DNA of 64,000 nucleotides from Inconstantimicrobium porci (GCF_009696465.1 NZ_VULX01000006.1:1-64000); one strand, 5' to 3'; positions 45,876 to 54,739 are shown, counted from the first letter of the stretch. Notes: generated by a model from the letters alone, not told the origin. A program made the numbers and translations.

Positions 45876-46727
45876 CTAAAAGTTATCTTTCATATCCATT
45901 TTATTTATTATTTTAAGCAAATCCTTTTTGCTGTTCTGCATATACAACCCGGTTACATTCAAACTATGACCAAGAAGCTGACTGATTACTACTGGCGGAA
46001 CATGAAGCTTAGCAAGGTTTTGAGCATATAGGTGTCTAAATGAATGGGCATGAACAAGTGTTTTATCAATAAAATGAGCTTGTCCTGCATAATACTTTAG
46101 CATATTATGTACAGTCTGCCTATTAATAGGACCACGTTGGCCAACAAAGAGGTTAGGGCATTTATGGATACCTTTATTCCTTTCTGTTTTGTATTCATTT
46201 AATACGTCTTTTAATTTTTTGGGAATTAATAGTTCTCTGTATTTATTTCCTTTACCAAGAATATATACTGAATTCCTATCAACATCATCTACCTTAATTT
46301 GCAGAAGTTCTGATACTCTGGCTCCTGTGTAGAAAAGAGTATACATTATGGCAACTGCTCTGATATCGTTTTTTTCTTCAGCGGCCTTGACCATTCTTCT
46401 TACATCACTGTTTTCAATCATAACATCTATAAAATTCTGATTACTAACTTTTAGTTGCTTTATCTTCACTGATATATTCATTTCTTCCTCTTCATTCAAA
46501 TATTCAATGAACTGGTGAAGAGAAACTAGTTTTCTATTAGCTGTTTTAATGGCAAAATTTGATTGCAAATATGCGGTATACTGTCGGATTACTTTTTTGT
46601 CTATATCTGACACTTTGCCAGAATAAAACTTGAAAAACTGTTTTATGTCACTTATGTATGAAGATACTGTTTTTTCACTTTTTTCGTTGTCATACAAATA
46701 ATCTTTAAAATTATATAATAATTCCAT
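45876..46727 (-). CDS. Tyrosine recombinase (XerC/D-like or integrase)
   Basis: 283 residues. An N-terminal SAM-like core-binding domain (about 1-85) is followed by the catalytic domain. Active-site residues: Arg in YTGARVSELL, Lys in LGKGNKYRELL, H-x-x-R in AHSFRHLYAQN, His in LGHSLNVTG and Tyr in GLYMQ. All six catalytic positions seem present, so it should be active. Xer proteins resolve chromosome dimers, but this divergent copy may serve another inversion or integration event. No adjacent attachment site was identified. Confidence 0.85.
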   Translation of the reverse strand: MELLYNFKDYLYDNEKSEKTVSSYISDIKQFFKFYSGKVSDIDKKVIRQYTAYLQSNFAIKTANRKLVSLHQFIEYLNEEEEMNISVKIKQLKVSNQNFIDVMIENSDVRRMVKAAEEKNDIRAVAIMYTLFYTGARVSELLQIKVDDVDRNSVYILGKGNKYRELLIPKKLKDVLNEYKTERNKGIHKCPNLFVGQRGPINRQTVHNMLKYYAGQAHFIDKTLVHAHSFRHLYAQNLAKLHVPPVVISQLLGHSLNVTGLYMQNSKKDLLKIINKMDMKDNF

Positions 46728-47008
46728 ATTTAAGCTCGTTTCATTTTCACGTATATTTGATTTTGAACGTAATACATTTTATGTTTTACTAGATATGAAT
46801 TGTATTCGAAATAAATCTTCCGTTAAAATAGGCACTTGTATAATATATAAATACTGCTTTATTTTTACATAAAAATATAATTAGTAAAAGAAAATATATA
46901 TTATTTTCTATTTAATCTTACTGAAAATATACTTATTTAAAAGACGCTTACATATCTAAAAATATATTATGTCAAAACCATTGAAATTAGTATAACATAC
47001 GCCGTTGT

Positions 47009-47046
47009 AAAACTCAATACATAAGATATATTATGTATTGAGTTTT
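47009..47046. terminator. Perfect 16-bp hairpin in a gene-free gap
   Basis: AAAACTCAATACATAA and its exact complement with a 6-base loop. It lies in a 457-bp gap between the divergently transcribed recombinase and TPR genes, which contains no other feature I can support. It looks like a terminator, but no gene reads into it on either strand. Confidence 0.5.
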
Positions 47047-47184
47047 GCATTTGTTATAGTATATTATGAATTTGTTTTTGAACTAGAACATATATAACAT
47101 GATTACAAATAGTAATGTAAATTATGTAACAATATGCTAATATATGGTATAATGGATTTATAAATTTTGATAGGAGCGTAGTAA

Positions 47185-47961
47185 ATGGGATTTTTTCAAA
47201 ATAAAAAACAGAGCATGGACTATTATTGTAGTAAGATAAATAATCAGATTAGCATTGATGAGGCAGAAGTTACAGCAAGAAAATTTAACAATCTTGATGA
47301 GCTTAAGAAGATTTATTTTAATTTATCTATTGGGTAAATCAAAAGATTACGAATTATCATTGCATTGCATCCAAAAAAGTCTCAATATTTTTTCTAGTAT
47401 AGAGAACACCAGCTATTATGTTTATGCTAAAAGCTGCGAAGCAAATTGTTATGTTTCTCTAAGCAGTTAGATAAAGCTATATCTATATATAAAAATCTTT
47501 TAAAAGATATACATATCGATAAAACAACAGCATACCTTTATAACAATCTTGCCTGTATATATATTGAAAAGGGAGATTATAAAAATGCAGAAACATACAA
47601 TAATAAATCATATGCTTTAAGAGAGAGTTCAGATAAAAACTCTTTATCTCAGACAATGAAGACAAAAGCATATATATATGAGACAAAAGAAATGTATGAT
47701 GAGGCAATATCTATTTTGAACAATATAATATCATGTGATACTGGTTATGATTGTTCAGTTAAGATTGATTCATATAAAATGCTAATATCTCTTTATCAAA
47801 AGATAAAGAGATATGATCTAGAGAAGATTACAATGCGCGATTTAAAGCAATATATTATCTCTTGTAGAAATTTTTCTAGTAGGATTTCTTATTATAAGAT
47901 ATTTATAAACTTTGTTGCAAATAACTTAAAAAACATTTTAACTCTTTCTAATCAAAAGTAA
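47185..47961 (+). pseudogene. Frameshifted TPR protein gene
   Basis: Three pieces in three frames read as one protein. MGFFQNKKQSMDYYC starts at 47185 with TAGGAG as site and stops at 47337. The second frame continues SKDYELSLHCIQKSLNIF, and the third (from about 47460) LDKAISIYKNLLKDIHIDK to the end at 47961. The combined protein of about 255 residues is built of tetratricopeptide repeats (AYLYNNLACIYIEKGDYKNAE, KAYIYETKEMYDEAISIL) without a DNA-binding domain. An intact TPR gene follows. The two frameshifts make it non-functional unless they are sequence errors. Confidence 0.8.
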
Positions 47962-47994
47962 AGAATTTTGGGGTTGGACTCATAATTCTTTTTT
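47961..47994 (+). terminator. Terminator after the TPR pseudogene
   Basis: AAGAATT/AATTCTT stem followed by T6. The loop contains TTTTGGGGTT, which also occurs near 25641. Confidence 0.65.
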
Positions 47995-48106
47995 ATATTA
48001 AAAAATAAAAAATGAAACAAAATGAATAAAATGTAAAAATATAGTTGAATCAATATAATATGGGTGTATAATGTAATTAAAAATAGGTTTTAGGGAGCTA
48101 TATACA

Positions 48107-49090
48107 ATGATATATAAAAAACTTGATCTTGATATGCAGTATTTTTATTATTTAGAGCAACAGCTTAAAAATAAACGTACTACAATAATTGATCCTGATG
48201 AAGAACTCTTAAACAAGGAAATACCGATAAGAGTTTTAAAACGTTTCAGTAATTATTTTAGGAGAATGAATCTACTTTTTTTAATGTATGAAACTAATAT
48301 TTATATAGCTGACAAGTTATATATAGACAAGCATTATGAAAGCGCATCAAACTGGTATATCAAGGTGCTAAAAGAAGTCGCTTATTTGAAATTTTATAAC
48401 AAAACACCTCATATATATTATAGACTTGGTGCCTGTGCATTAAAAATGCACTTATATAATGATACATTAATATATTTAAAAAAGGCTAAAATATTTAGTT
48501 CTGAACAGAATGATCATTTCATATATAGTGAAACACTATATCATCTTGCTAATACTTATATGATTTTGAAGGATTTTGATAATTCTTGGATGTACATTAA
48601 AGAAATGTTGATAAAATATAAGGATTATCAAACTTCTTATAATTATGTTGCTGGTTTAATTTTAAAAGCCAGAATACTATATACCACCGGATTTGTTAAT
48701 AAGTCATTTAGCATATGTTATTTAATGTTGGAACATATTAATGAATATGATTTTGTTACGCAAGAGCATGCATATATACAAATTGCACAATTATATTATA
48801 ATATAAACGACAAAAAGGCTATTTTTTATACCGAAATTGCTTTACGCTACTGTATGCAGGCAAAAGATTATGATTTTATTCTTCATCTAAGCAAAATGTT
48901 GGATACGATGTATAGGTATTATAATACATATACATGTTGTTATGATAATATAAATAGTTTAATAAAATATATGGCTGATAAGAACAATAGGAAATATTGT
49001 TATTTATCATATATTGATATTTTATTTATGAAAATGAAACGTTTGCAGTATAAATACTTGACTGCTTCACATTCCTATGAAAATGTGTAA
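48107..49090 (+). CDS. TPR protein, candidate RRNPP/Rap-like peptide receptor
   Basis: 327 residues, cytosolic, essentially all helical. TPR-like pairs are visible from about residue 65 on (YESASNWYIKVLKEVAYL, YYRLGACALKMHLYNDTLIYL, ETLYHLANTYMILKDFDNSW, AYIQIAQLYYNINDKKA). No helix-turn-helix is present at the N-terminus, so it is closer to Rap-type than to PlcR/Rgg-type. A 45-residue hydrophobic peptide gene begins 13 bases after its stop, the arrangement of TPR receptor plus secreted signal peptide. A receptor function is inferred from that context only. Confidence 0.65.
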   Translation: MIYKKLDLDMQYFYYLEQQLKNKRTTIIDPDEELLNKEIPIRVLKRFSNYFRRMNLLFLMYETNIYIADKLYIDKHYESASNWYIKVLKEVAYLKFYNKTPHIYYRLGACALKMHLYNDTLIYLKKAKIFSSEQNDHFIYSETLYHLANTYMILKDFDNSWMYIKEMLIKYKDYQTSYNYVAGLILKARILYTTGFVNKSFSICYLMLEHINEYDFVTQEHAYIQIAQLYYNINDKKAIFYTEIALRYCMQAKDYDFILHLSKMLDTMYRYYNTYTCCYDNINSLIKYMADKNNRKYCYLSYIDILFMKMKRLQYKYLTASHSYENV

Positions 49091-49102
49091 GGAGGTGATT
49101 TT

Positions 49103-49240
49103 ATGTCTAAAAAGCAGAGATTTTTTGGTTTGTTGACAGGAGCTACTGTAATAGGTTTTGTAATAATATTACAAAATGCCATAATTGAATGGCCTCCTAT
49201 GATAGGCGATGCTTTTACATTATTTACTTCACTATTATAG
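49103..49240 (+). CDS. 45-residue secreted/membrane peptide, candidate signal peptide precursor
   Basis: The start has an ideal site (AAGGAGGTGATTTT before ATG). The peptide has a basic N-terminus (MSKKQRFF), a hydrophobic core (GLLTGATVIGFVIILQNA) and a C-terminal tail IIEWPPMIGDAF then TLFTSLL. This is the layout of Phr/PapR-type or AgrD-type propeptides. It directly follows an intact TPR gene. It could equally be a small membrane protein; export and processing are unproven. Confidence 0.6.
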   Translation: MSKKQRFFGLLTGATVIGFVIILQNAIIEWPPMIGDAFTLFTSLL

Positions 49241-49272
49241 TTTCCATTTTAGATATTTAAATGAAAATAACT

Positions 49273-49305
49273 AACATAAGGTGAATTGTGAAGTAAACTT
49301 ATGTT
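49273..49305 (+). terminator. Hairpin after the small peptide gene
   Basis: AACATAAG/CTTATGTT stem then GTCTGATTTTT, 33 bases behind the stop codon. Plausible terminator of the TPR-peptide unit. Confidence 0.5.
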
Positions 49306-49379
49306 GTCTGATTTTTAAGGTTTGCCTTAGATTAAAGATAATAGTTACAGCTATTTAATGATGTAGCTAAAAATAAAAT

Positions 49380-49486
49380 AATCGTTCTGAAGTATACAAG
49401 GGTTTGTCCCAAGTAATAAGGCGATGGTAGATAAAATTATTATTTTTGTAATATTGTATCTCTGAGCCTGGCGCAGAGATTTTTTA
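49380..49486 (+). promoter_or_regulatory. Leader with terminator upstream of the hydrogenase-maturation genes
   Basis: The stretch ends in a clear intrinsic terminator (ATCTCTG..CAGAGAT followed by T6 at 49458-49486), only 27 bases before the TM1266-type gene. The preceding 80 bases contain a short GGG/CCC hairpin (CAAGGGTTTGTCCC) and an AAGGCGATGG stretch. A terminator this close ahead of a gene suggests attenuation. No known riboswitch class was recognised. Confidence 0.45.
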
Positions 49487-49512
49487 ATTATTTCGTAATG
49501 GAGGATTTGATT

Positions 49513-49761
49513 ATGGATGATAGAATAGCATTAATTGGGATAATTGTGGAAGATATAAACGCTACAGAAAAACTTAATGAAATTCTTCATATTTATAGTA
49601 AGTATATAATAGGTAGAATGGGGCTTCCATATCATAAAAAAGATGTCTGCATTATAAGCGTGGTGCTTGATGCTCCAAATGATATAATTAGCTCTTTATC
49701 TGGTAAACTTGGTATGGTAAAAGGAATAAATGTTAAAACAATGTATTCAAAAATAAAATAA
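49513..49761 (+). CDS. TM1266-family iron-only hydrogenase system regulator
   Basis: 82 residues with a ferredoxin-like (ACT/NikR-like) small fold. DDRIALIGIIVEDINAT at the start and KLGMVKGINVKTMYSK at the end match the TM1266 family, which is consistently found next to hydE/hydF/hydG. Its regulatory role is putative. ATG at 49513 is chosen because GGAGG is 8 bases upstream; the earlier ATG overlaps it. hydG follows about 50 bases later. Confidence 0.85.
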   Translation: MDDRIALIGIIVEDINATEKLNEILHIYSKYIIGRMGLPYHKKDVCIISVVLDAPNDIISSLSGKLGMVKGINVKTMYSKIK

Positions 49762-49814
49762 TAAGTTTTTTGCCGTCTACATTCAGGATGAGTTTCAGTA
49801 AGGGGAGAATGATA

Positions 49815-51236
49815 ATGTACAACAAAAAGTCTAAAAAGGCTGAAGAATTTATCAGCCACGAAGAAATACTTGAAACTCTTGAGTATGCGAAAGAGAACAA
49901 AAATAATAGGAAGCTTATTGATAGCATTTTAGAAAGAGCAAAAGACTGTAAAGGTATTTCTCACCGGGAAGCAGCTGTGCTTTTAGAGTGCGATCTAGAA
50001 GATGAAAAAGAAAAGATGTTTAATCTTGCAATGGATATAAAAGAAAAGTTCTATGGTAATAGAATTGTCTTATTTGCACCATTATATTTATCAAATTTCT
50101 GCATAAATGGCTGCGTATACTGCCCATATCATGGTAAGAATCATCATATCACAAGAAAAAAGCTGACTCAGGAAGAAATAAAAAAAGAGGTTATTGCACT
50201 TCAGGATTTAGGTCACAAGAGATTAGCACTGGAAACTGGTGAAGATCCTGTAAACAATCCAATTGAATACATATTGGAAAGTATTAAAACAATATATTCT
50301 ATAAAACACAAAAATGGTGCTATAAGAAGAGTAAATGTAAATATAGCAGCCACTACAGTTGAAAATTATCGAAAGCTTAAAGAAGCAGGTATAGGTACTT
50401 ATATATTATTCCAGGAAACTTACAATAAAGAAAGTTATGAAAAGCTTCATCCAACTGGTCCAAAGCATGATTATGCTTACCATACTGAAGCTATGGACAG
50501 AGCTATGGAAGCTGGTATTGATGATGTAGGCATGGGAGTCCTATTCGGCTTAAATATGTACAAGTATGATCTTGTAGGATTATTGATGCATGCAGAACAT
50601 CTTGAAGCAACAGTCGGTGTTGGACCACATACTATAAGTGTTCCAAGAATACGTCCAGCAGATGATATAGACCCAAAAGCATTTAGCAATGCAATTTCAG
50701 ATGAAATATTCCAGAAGATAGTTGCAATAATTAGAATTGCAGTCCCTTATACTGGTATGATTATCTCAACAAGAGAATCTAAAGCTACAAGGGAAAAGGT
50801 TCTACACCTTGGAGTATCACAGATAAGTGCAGGATCACAGACTAGTGTTGGTGGATATTATCACAAGGAAGATCATGAACATGATAACTCATCACAGTTT
50901 GATGTCAGTGACACTAGAACAGTTGATCAGGTAATTAACTGGCTAATAGAACTTGGGTACATTCCAAGTTTCTGCACAGCATGCTATAGGTCTGGAAGAA
51001 CAGGAAATAGGTTCATGAAACTAGTTAAATCGGCTCAGATAGGAAACTGCTGTACTCCAAATGCACTAATGACACTTGATGAATATCTTCAGGATTATGC
51101 AGAAGAAGACACTAAGGAAAAGGGATTAAAATTAATTGCTAAAGAAGCTGAAAAGATAGAAAACGAAAGTGTTAGAAATGAACTTAAGCATCATTTAGAA
51201 CAAATAGAAAACGGACAAAGAGACTTAAGATTCTAG
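49815..51236 (+). CDS. hydG: [FeFe]-hydrogenase maturation radical SAM protein HydG
   Basis: A tyrosine lyase that makes the CO and CN ligands of the hydrogenase H-cluster precursor. The radical SAM CxxxCxxC motif is in FCINGCVYCPYH (about residues 96-104). The C-terminal auxiliary cluster region has CTACYRSGRTG and IGNCCTPNA. 473 residues from ATG 49815 (AGGGGAG 7 bases ahead; ATG 49809 is also possible). hydE, hydF and the hydrogenase are not in this window, so the maturation genes are scattered. Confidence 0.95.
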   Translation: MYNKKSKKAEEFISHEEILETLEYAKENKNNRKLIDSILERAKDCKGISHREAAVLLECDLEDEKEKMFNLAMDIKEKFYGNRIVLFAPLYLSNFCINGCVYCPYHGKNHHITRKKLTQEEIKKEVIALQDLGHKRLALETGEDPVNNPIEYILESIKTIYSIKHKNGAIRRVNVNIAATTVENYRKLKEAGIGTYILFQETYNKESYEKLHPTGPKHDYAYHTEAMDRAMEAGIDDVGMGVLFGLNMYKYDLVGLLMHAEHLEATVGVGPHTISVPRIRPADDIDPKAFSNAISDEIFQKIVAIIRIAVPYTGMIISTRESKATREKVLHLGVSQISAGSQTSVGGYYHKEDHEHDNSSQFDVSDTRTVDQVINWLIELGYIPSFCTACYRSGRTGNRFMKLVKSAQIGNCCTPNALMTLDEYLQDYAEEDTKEKGLKLIAKEAEKIENESVRNELKHHLEQIENGQRDLRF

Positions 51237-51297
51237 TTTTCTACTCAATTACTACTGATACTATAGTATTTAGGTATTCTACTCATATACTTATATA

Positions 51298-51336
51298 AAG
51301 AGGTACACATATTATGTAAGATGTGTACCTCTTTTT
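51298..51336 (+). terminator. Terminator of hydG
   Basis: AAAGAGGTACACAT/ATGTGTACCTCTTT stem with T-run. Confidence 0.9.
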
Positions 51337-51363
51337 CGTTCTTTGTAATAATTTTTTGTGCAA

Positions 51364-51534
51364 TTAATTTAGCATGTACTCAGTTATCTCGAGATATGTG
51401 TTATATTCCCAGTCAGGAAGAAAATCAGGCCTCTTCTTATCCTTAAAACCTAGCTTATAGTAAAGATTCCATGCTTTTTTGTTTTCTGAATCTGATTCGT
51501 CAGTTTCTTTAATTGTTATTTTACCTTTATACAT
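51364..51534 (-). pseudogene. GNAT acetyltransferase remnant with internal deletion
   Basis: 57 codons including the stop on the minus strand. The ATG has AGGAGG 6 bases upstream, and MYKGKITIKETDES looks like a genuine protein start. The sequence then changes at once into the end of a GNAT domain (NKKAWNLYYKLGFKDKKRPDF, YNTYLEITEYML). The acetyl-CoA binding core is absent. A deletion that kept the frame best explains it; a functional mini-protein is unlikely. Confidence 0.65.
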
Positions 51535-51679
51535 ATAATCCTCCTAAGATATCAAATAATTTTAATCCAAGGCTTTTTTATAATATCTATCGAAGTATCA
51601 ACCAGTATTGTAATGAAATACATAATAATTATACCATTACTAGATTTAATATCACACATAAATCACATATTTTTATCAA

Positions 51680-52036
51680 TTACCTGTCACAAATTCCCGA
51701 TAATATTATGCTTTTACTAAAAATATATCTAAACGAATATTTAAAAATGGACTTAGAACAAGAGTTAAAGTAATGTATTTTTTAGCAGTAGCGCTACTTA
51801 TTGATATGATAATCATGGCAGTAAGTGGAATTTTAATATCAAAAACAATACTTACTTCAGTTACAGCTAGAAATACTGATTTCTGGACTAATATACACAT
51901 ATCATCAGCATATCTTGGACTAGTTCTTATTTCAGTCCATATTGGTATGCACTTGAACAGTATTATGTGCGCATTTAGAAAGATGTTTAAGATAAATATA
52001 AAGGTAACAGGTCAGGATTTTCTAATGACCTGGTAA
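51680..52036 (+). pseudogene. DUF4405-like (cytochrome b561-type) membrane protein remnant
   Basis: The frame 51773-52036 gives 87 residues with two hydrophobic segments: VALLIDMIIMAVSGILIS and the haem-ligand-like NIHISSAYLGLVLISVHIGMHLNS, which match the central and final part of DUF4405 proteins. The preceding frame ends NIMLLLKIYLNEYLKMDLEQELK across 51700-51773, perhaps the decayed start of the same gene. No ribosome site precedes the ATG at 51773. Confidence 0.5.
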
Positions 52037-52129
52037 AAGAAGATAAGAGTAAATAATAGATTTTGTAGAAGAAAAGTATAAAATTTCATTTCATTATTGT
52101 GCCACAAATGATTAATGTGCATATATTAT

Positions 52130-52256
52130 AGTATAGATAAGCATTGAAAGATGCGCATCTATAACATATGTAACTACCTAAATCTTTAGGCGGGTGCATT
52201 TTAAATATATAAGAGCTGTTGTAGAATCATAGCCGATTCTGTAACAGCTCTTTTTA
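52130..52256 (+). ncRNA. Possible small RNA with its own terminator
   Basis: A TATAGT hexamer (52130-52135) is followed by about 75 bases with small complementary blocks (GATGCGCATC; CCTAAA..TTTAGG) and the motif GGCGGGTGCATT. It ends in a strong terminator (AGAGCTGTT..AACAGCTCT followed by T5 at 52211-52256). No ORF with a ribosome site is present, and the next gene runs on the other strand and ends just beyond. The terminator could alternatively serve only the minus-strand gene. Confidence 0.4.
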
Positions 52257-52280
52257 TATATAGTTAAAAATCACTTTAGA

Positions 52281-53315
52281 TCATCTTAAATGTATCAATC
52301 TGATATCAGTGAAATTAAAAGTTAGTATCGGCTCATTGAATCTATCCAAAGAATGTGAAGTTATTGTCGGCAGAACACCATTATATCCTAACGGATTACA
52401 AACTACTGAAGTATGATTAAAGACACCATCACCGTCAAGATCCATCTGTATTATATCACCTGTTTTTAGTTCATTAACAGACTGGACTTCTATACCATGT
52501 ACACCATCAGCTTTATTGTTTATTAAGTAATCATAGAATTCTTCAACACCTGTCCAAGAAGGGTATCTGTTGTTATATCCATAATAATACCATTTATAGT
52601 TTCCTACGGTAATCATAGGGGCACCACCTGCATATAAAACTTGGGATGCATAATTTGTGCAGTCACCCCCCATATTATCAAAATCACCCCATTGTTTAGG
52701 ACGTTTGTTCCAGTTTTCAATTTGGTACAGTCTCATCATTCCTCTGTTAAGATTTCTATCATCATCATTAGGAATTACCATTAGATCTGTTTTTTTCTTC
52801 TCAATAAGATCTCTAAATAAGGCTATTTGAATTTCTAGAGATAATTTATTCCTTATATGTTGTTCCTGACTGTTTCTATTAGAATAATTATTATTAACAT
52901 TTAAATCTTTATCCTTGAATATTATCCATTTATTTTTAATCTTAGATAACTCAAATTCATGTAGATTAATTCTTAATGTCTCTTTACTTACGTTATCAAA
53001 TTTCAGAGTTTCTTTAGATTTTACTTTCGCTGTGCATGTATTATTCTCAAAAGTAAGACTACAAAACTCGGTTGTTACATTATAATATATAATTCTGCTG
53101 TGAAATGATTTTATTTTATTTATAAGCAATTCAGTATTTTCATGAAGAACAAAATATAGACTTTCACTACAGATATGTTTTAAATGTGGTTGTTTCAGAT
53201 TAATTATTGCATTTGACTGTAGTTTAAAATAATCATCTATCGTTTGTTTAACATTAATCTCATCCTTATTGTTATTAAGTTTTCCATTCATACTAGATGA
53301 ATTCTGTAATTTCAT
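52281..53315 (-). CDS. Amidase_6-domain protein (putative cell-wall amidase)
   Basis: 344 residues. The N-terminal 150 residues are an alpha/beta region resembling a DUF-type NTF2-like module. From about residue 180 the protein matches the Amidase_6 family (MMRLYQIENWNKRP, GGDCTNYASQVLYAGGAP with the probable catalytic Cys, and FNHTSVVCN with the His). No signal peptide or membrane anchor is evident, which is unusual for a wall amidase. Members are often spore- or wall-related. It lies alone on the minus strand. Confidence 0.8.
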   Translation of the reverse strand: MKLQNSSSMNGKLNNNKDEINVKQTIDDYFKLQSNAIINLKQPHLKHICSESLYFVLHENTELLINKIKSFHSRIIYYNVTTEFCSLTFENNTCTAKVKSKETLKFDNVSKETLRINLHEFELSKIKNKWIIFKDKDLNVNNNYSNRNSQEQHIRNKLSLEIQIALFRDLIEKKKTDLMVIPNDDDRNLNRGMMRLYQIENWNKRPKQWGDFDNMGGDCTNYASQVLYAGGAPMITVGNYKWYYYGYNNRYPSWTGVEEFYDYLINNKADGVHGIEVQSVNELKTGDIIQMDLDGDGVFNHTSVVCNPLGYNGVLPTITSHSLDRFNEPILTFNFTDIRLIHLR

Positions 53316-53483
53316 TTTATCTCCTAATATATTTCTATATTTTAATAATATGAATATGGAAAAGTAAATATTAGATGATAATATTGTTACTATATATTAC
53401 TTTTGTACATTATTATTGCAAATATATAGTGATATAATAAATATTAATGGGTAGTGAGTTAATATTATTTTGCAGAAGAAGAG

Positions 53484-53606
53484 ATGAAGACATGTAATGC
53501 ATTTATAATAGAAAATAATTTTGAGAATGTATCAAAACCTGAATTACTTGCTTTATATGATGATATTATGAATAAAATAAAAAATATCGCCGAAAAACAT
53601 ATATAA
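53484..53606 (+). CDS. Small acidic ORF (40 residues), uncertain
   Basis: Codes MKTCNAFIIENNFENVSK and ends MNKIKNIAEKHI. A purine-rich GAAGAAGAG is next to the ATG. No homology recognised. It could be a small regulatory protein or a chance ORF. It lies in the 440-bp gap between the amidase and uppP. Confidence 0.3.
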   Translation: MKTCNAFIIENNFENVSKPELLALYDDIMNKIKNIAEKHI

Positions 53607-53756
53607 TATATTGTAAAATTGTCATAAATACGTTTGTAAAATCACTCATAAAATGACTAAAATCGCATGTTTAATAAATTTTTAATATAAAAAAACTATC
53701 TTTTTTGAGTTTATTGTTATAAAATAGACATATGATTTTATAAAGGAGTGTAAATA

Positions 53757-54683
53757 ATGGACTTAATATTCATAATAAAGACTATTATTATAGGAATTGT
53801 AGAAGGACTTACAGAGTTTATACCAGTATCTTCTACAGGACATATGATATTAGTTGGACAGCTTATTAATTTTAGCGGTGAATTTGCCAAAATGTTTGAG
53901 GTAGTATGTCAGCTTGCTGCAATTATGGCAGTTGTTGTTTTGTTCTGGAAAAAGATATATACAAGTGTAATACAGTTTTTCAGATATATATGGTTCAAAG
54001 TTATTGAATTTATTGGCAACGTTGCTGAAGGAAACTTCAAAGAGGGAAGACATAAAAAGAGAATAATAATATCTGAAGAAGATAAGACTGGATTCAGATT
54101 TGGAATTAATGTAATAGTAGGATCTATTCCTATGATGATCGTTGGTCTTACATGTTACAAGAAAATAAAGAAATTATTCAATCCTAATTCAGTTGTAATT
54201 GGATTAATAGTTGGAGGTATTTTACTTCTAGTTGTTGAAACAATTTATAAAAATAAGAAGGATAGAACTGATGATATAGATCAGATAAAACCAGTACAGG
54301 CTTTAATAGTTGGATGTTTTCAAGTATTAGCTGTATGGCCTGGAATGTCAAGAAGTTCATCAACAATTGTTGGTGGATGGGTTGGAGGTTTAGCTACATC
54401 TGTATGTGCTGAATTTTCATTTTTCCTTGCAATACCTGCTATGATTGGTTCAAGTGGTCTTGACTTATTAAAGTTTGACTATTCAATCATGAACTCAACT
54501 TACTGGGTGGCATTAATTCTTGGATGCATAGTATCATTTGTAGTATCACTTGTGGTAATTAAAAAGTTCATAGACTACTTAAAAAAGAAACCAATGAGAG
54601 TATTTGCTATATACAGAATTGCAATTGGTGTGGTTCTAGCTGTTCTAGCATTTGCAAATATCATTACTCTTACTATGGACTAA
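53757..54683 (+). CDS. uppP: Undecaprenyl-diphosphate phosphatase (UppP/BacA)
   Basis: Recycles undecaprenyl diphosphate, the peptidoglycan lipid carrier, in the cytoplasmic membrane; also gives bacitracin tolerance. The two catalytic motifs are present: EGLTEFIPVSSTGHM (about residues 17-31) and PGMSRSSSTIVGGW (about 196-209). About eight hydrophobic segments. Its 308 residues are longer than the usual 270-280 because of a charged insertion at about 90-110. AAGGAGTG precedes the ATG. Confidence 0.95.
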   Translation: MDLIFIIKTIIIGIVEGLTEFIPVSSTGHMILVGQLINFSGEFAKMFEVVCQLAAIMAVVVLFWKKIYTSVIQFFRYIWFKVIEFIGNVAEGNFKEGRHKKRIIISEEDKTGFRFGINVIVGSIPMMIVGLTCYKKIKKLFNPNSVVIGLIVGGILLLVVETIYKNKKDRTDDIDQIKPVQALIVGCFQVLAVWPGMSRSSSTIVGGWVGGLATSVCAEFSFFLAIPAMIGSSGLDLLKFDYSIMNSTYWVALILGCIVSFVVSLVVIKKFIDYLKKKPMRVFAIYRIAIGVVLAVLAFANIITLTMD

Positions 54684-54698
54684 TATCTAATTTATATA

Positions 54699-54739
54699 AA
54701 AAACTTCTGAAAAGTATAGTGCTTTTTAGAAGTTTTTTT
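54699..54739 (+). terminator. Terminator of uppP
   Basis: AAACTTCTGAAAAG paired with CTTTTTAGAAGTTT, followed by a T-run. Confidence 0.8.

Noticed and set aside
45876-46727. Phage or integrative element around the recombinase
   Set aside because: No other phage or conjugation genes, no tRNA and no direct-repeat attachment sites were seen nearby.
49380-49486. Known riboswitch class upstream of hydG (TPP, c-di-GMP, SAM)
   Set aside because: None of the conserved core motifs of those classes were found; only an unassigned leader with terminator can be supported.
51513-51680. Start of an 86-codon plus-strand ORF
   Set aside because: No ribosome site or coding pattern; only its end is kept as a possible part of the DUF4405 remnant.
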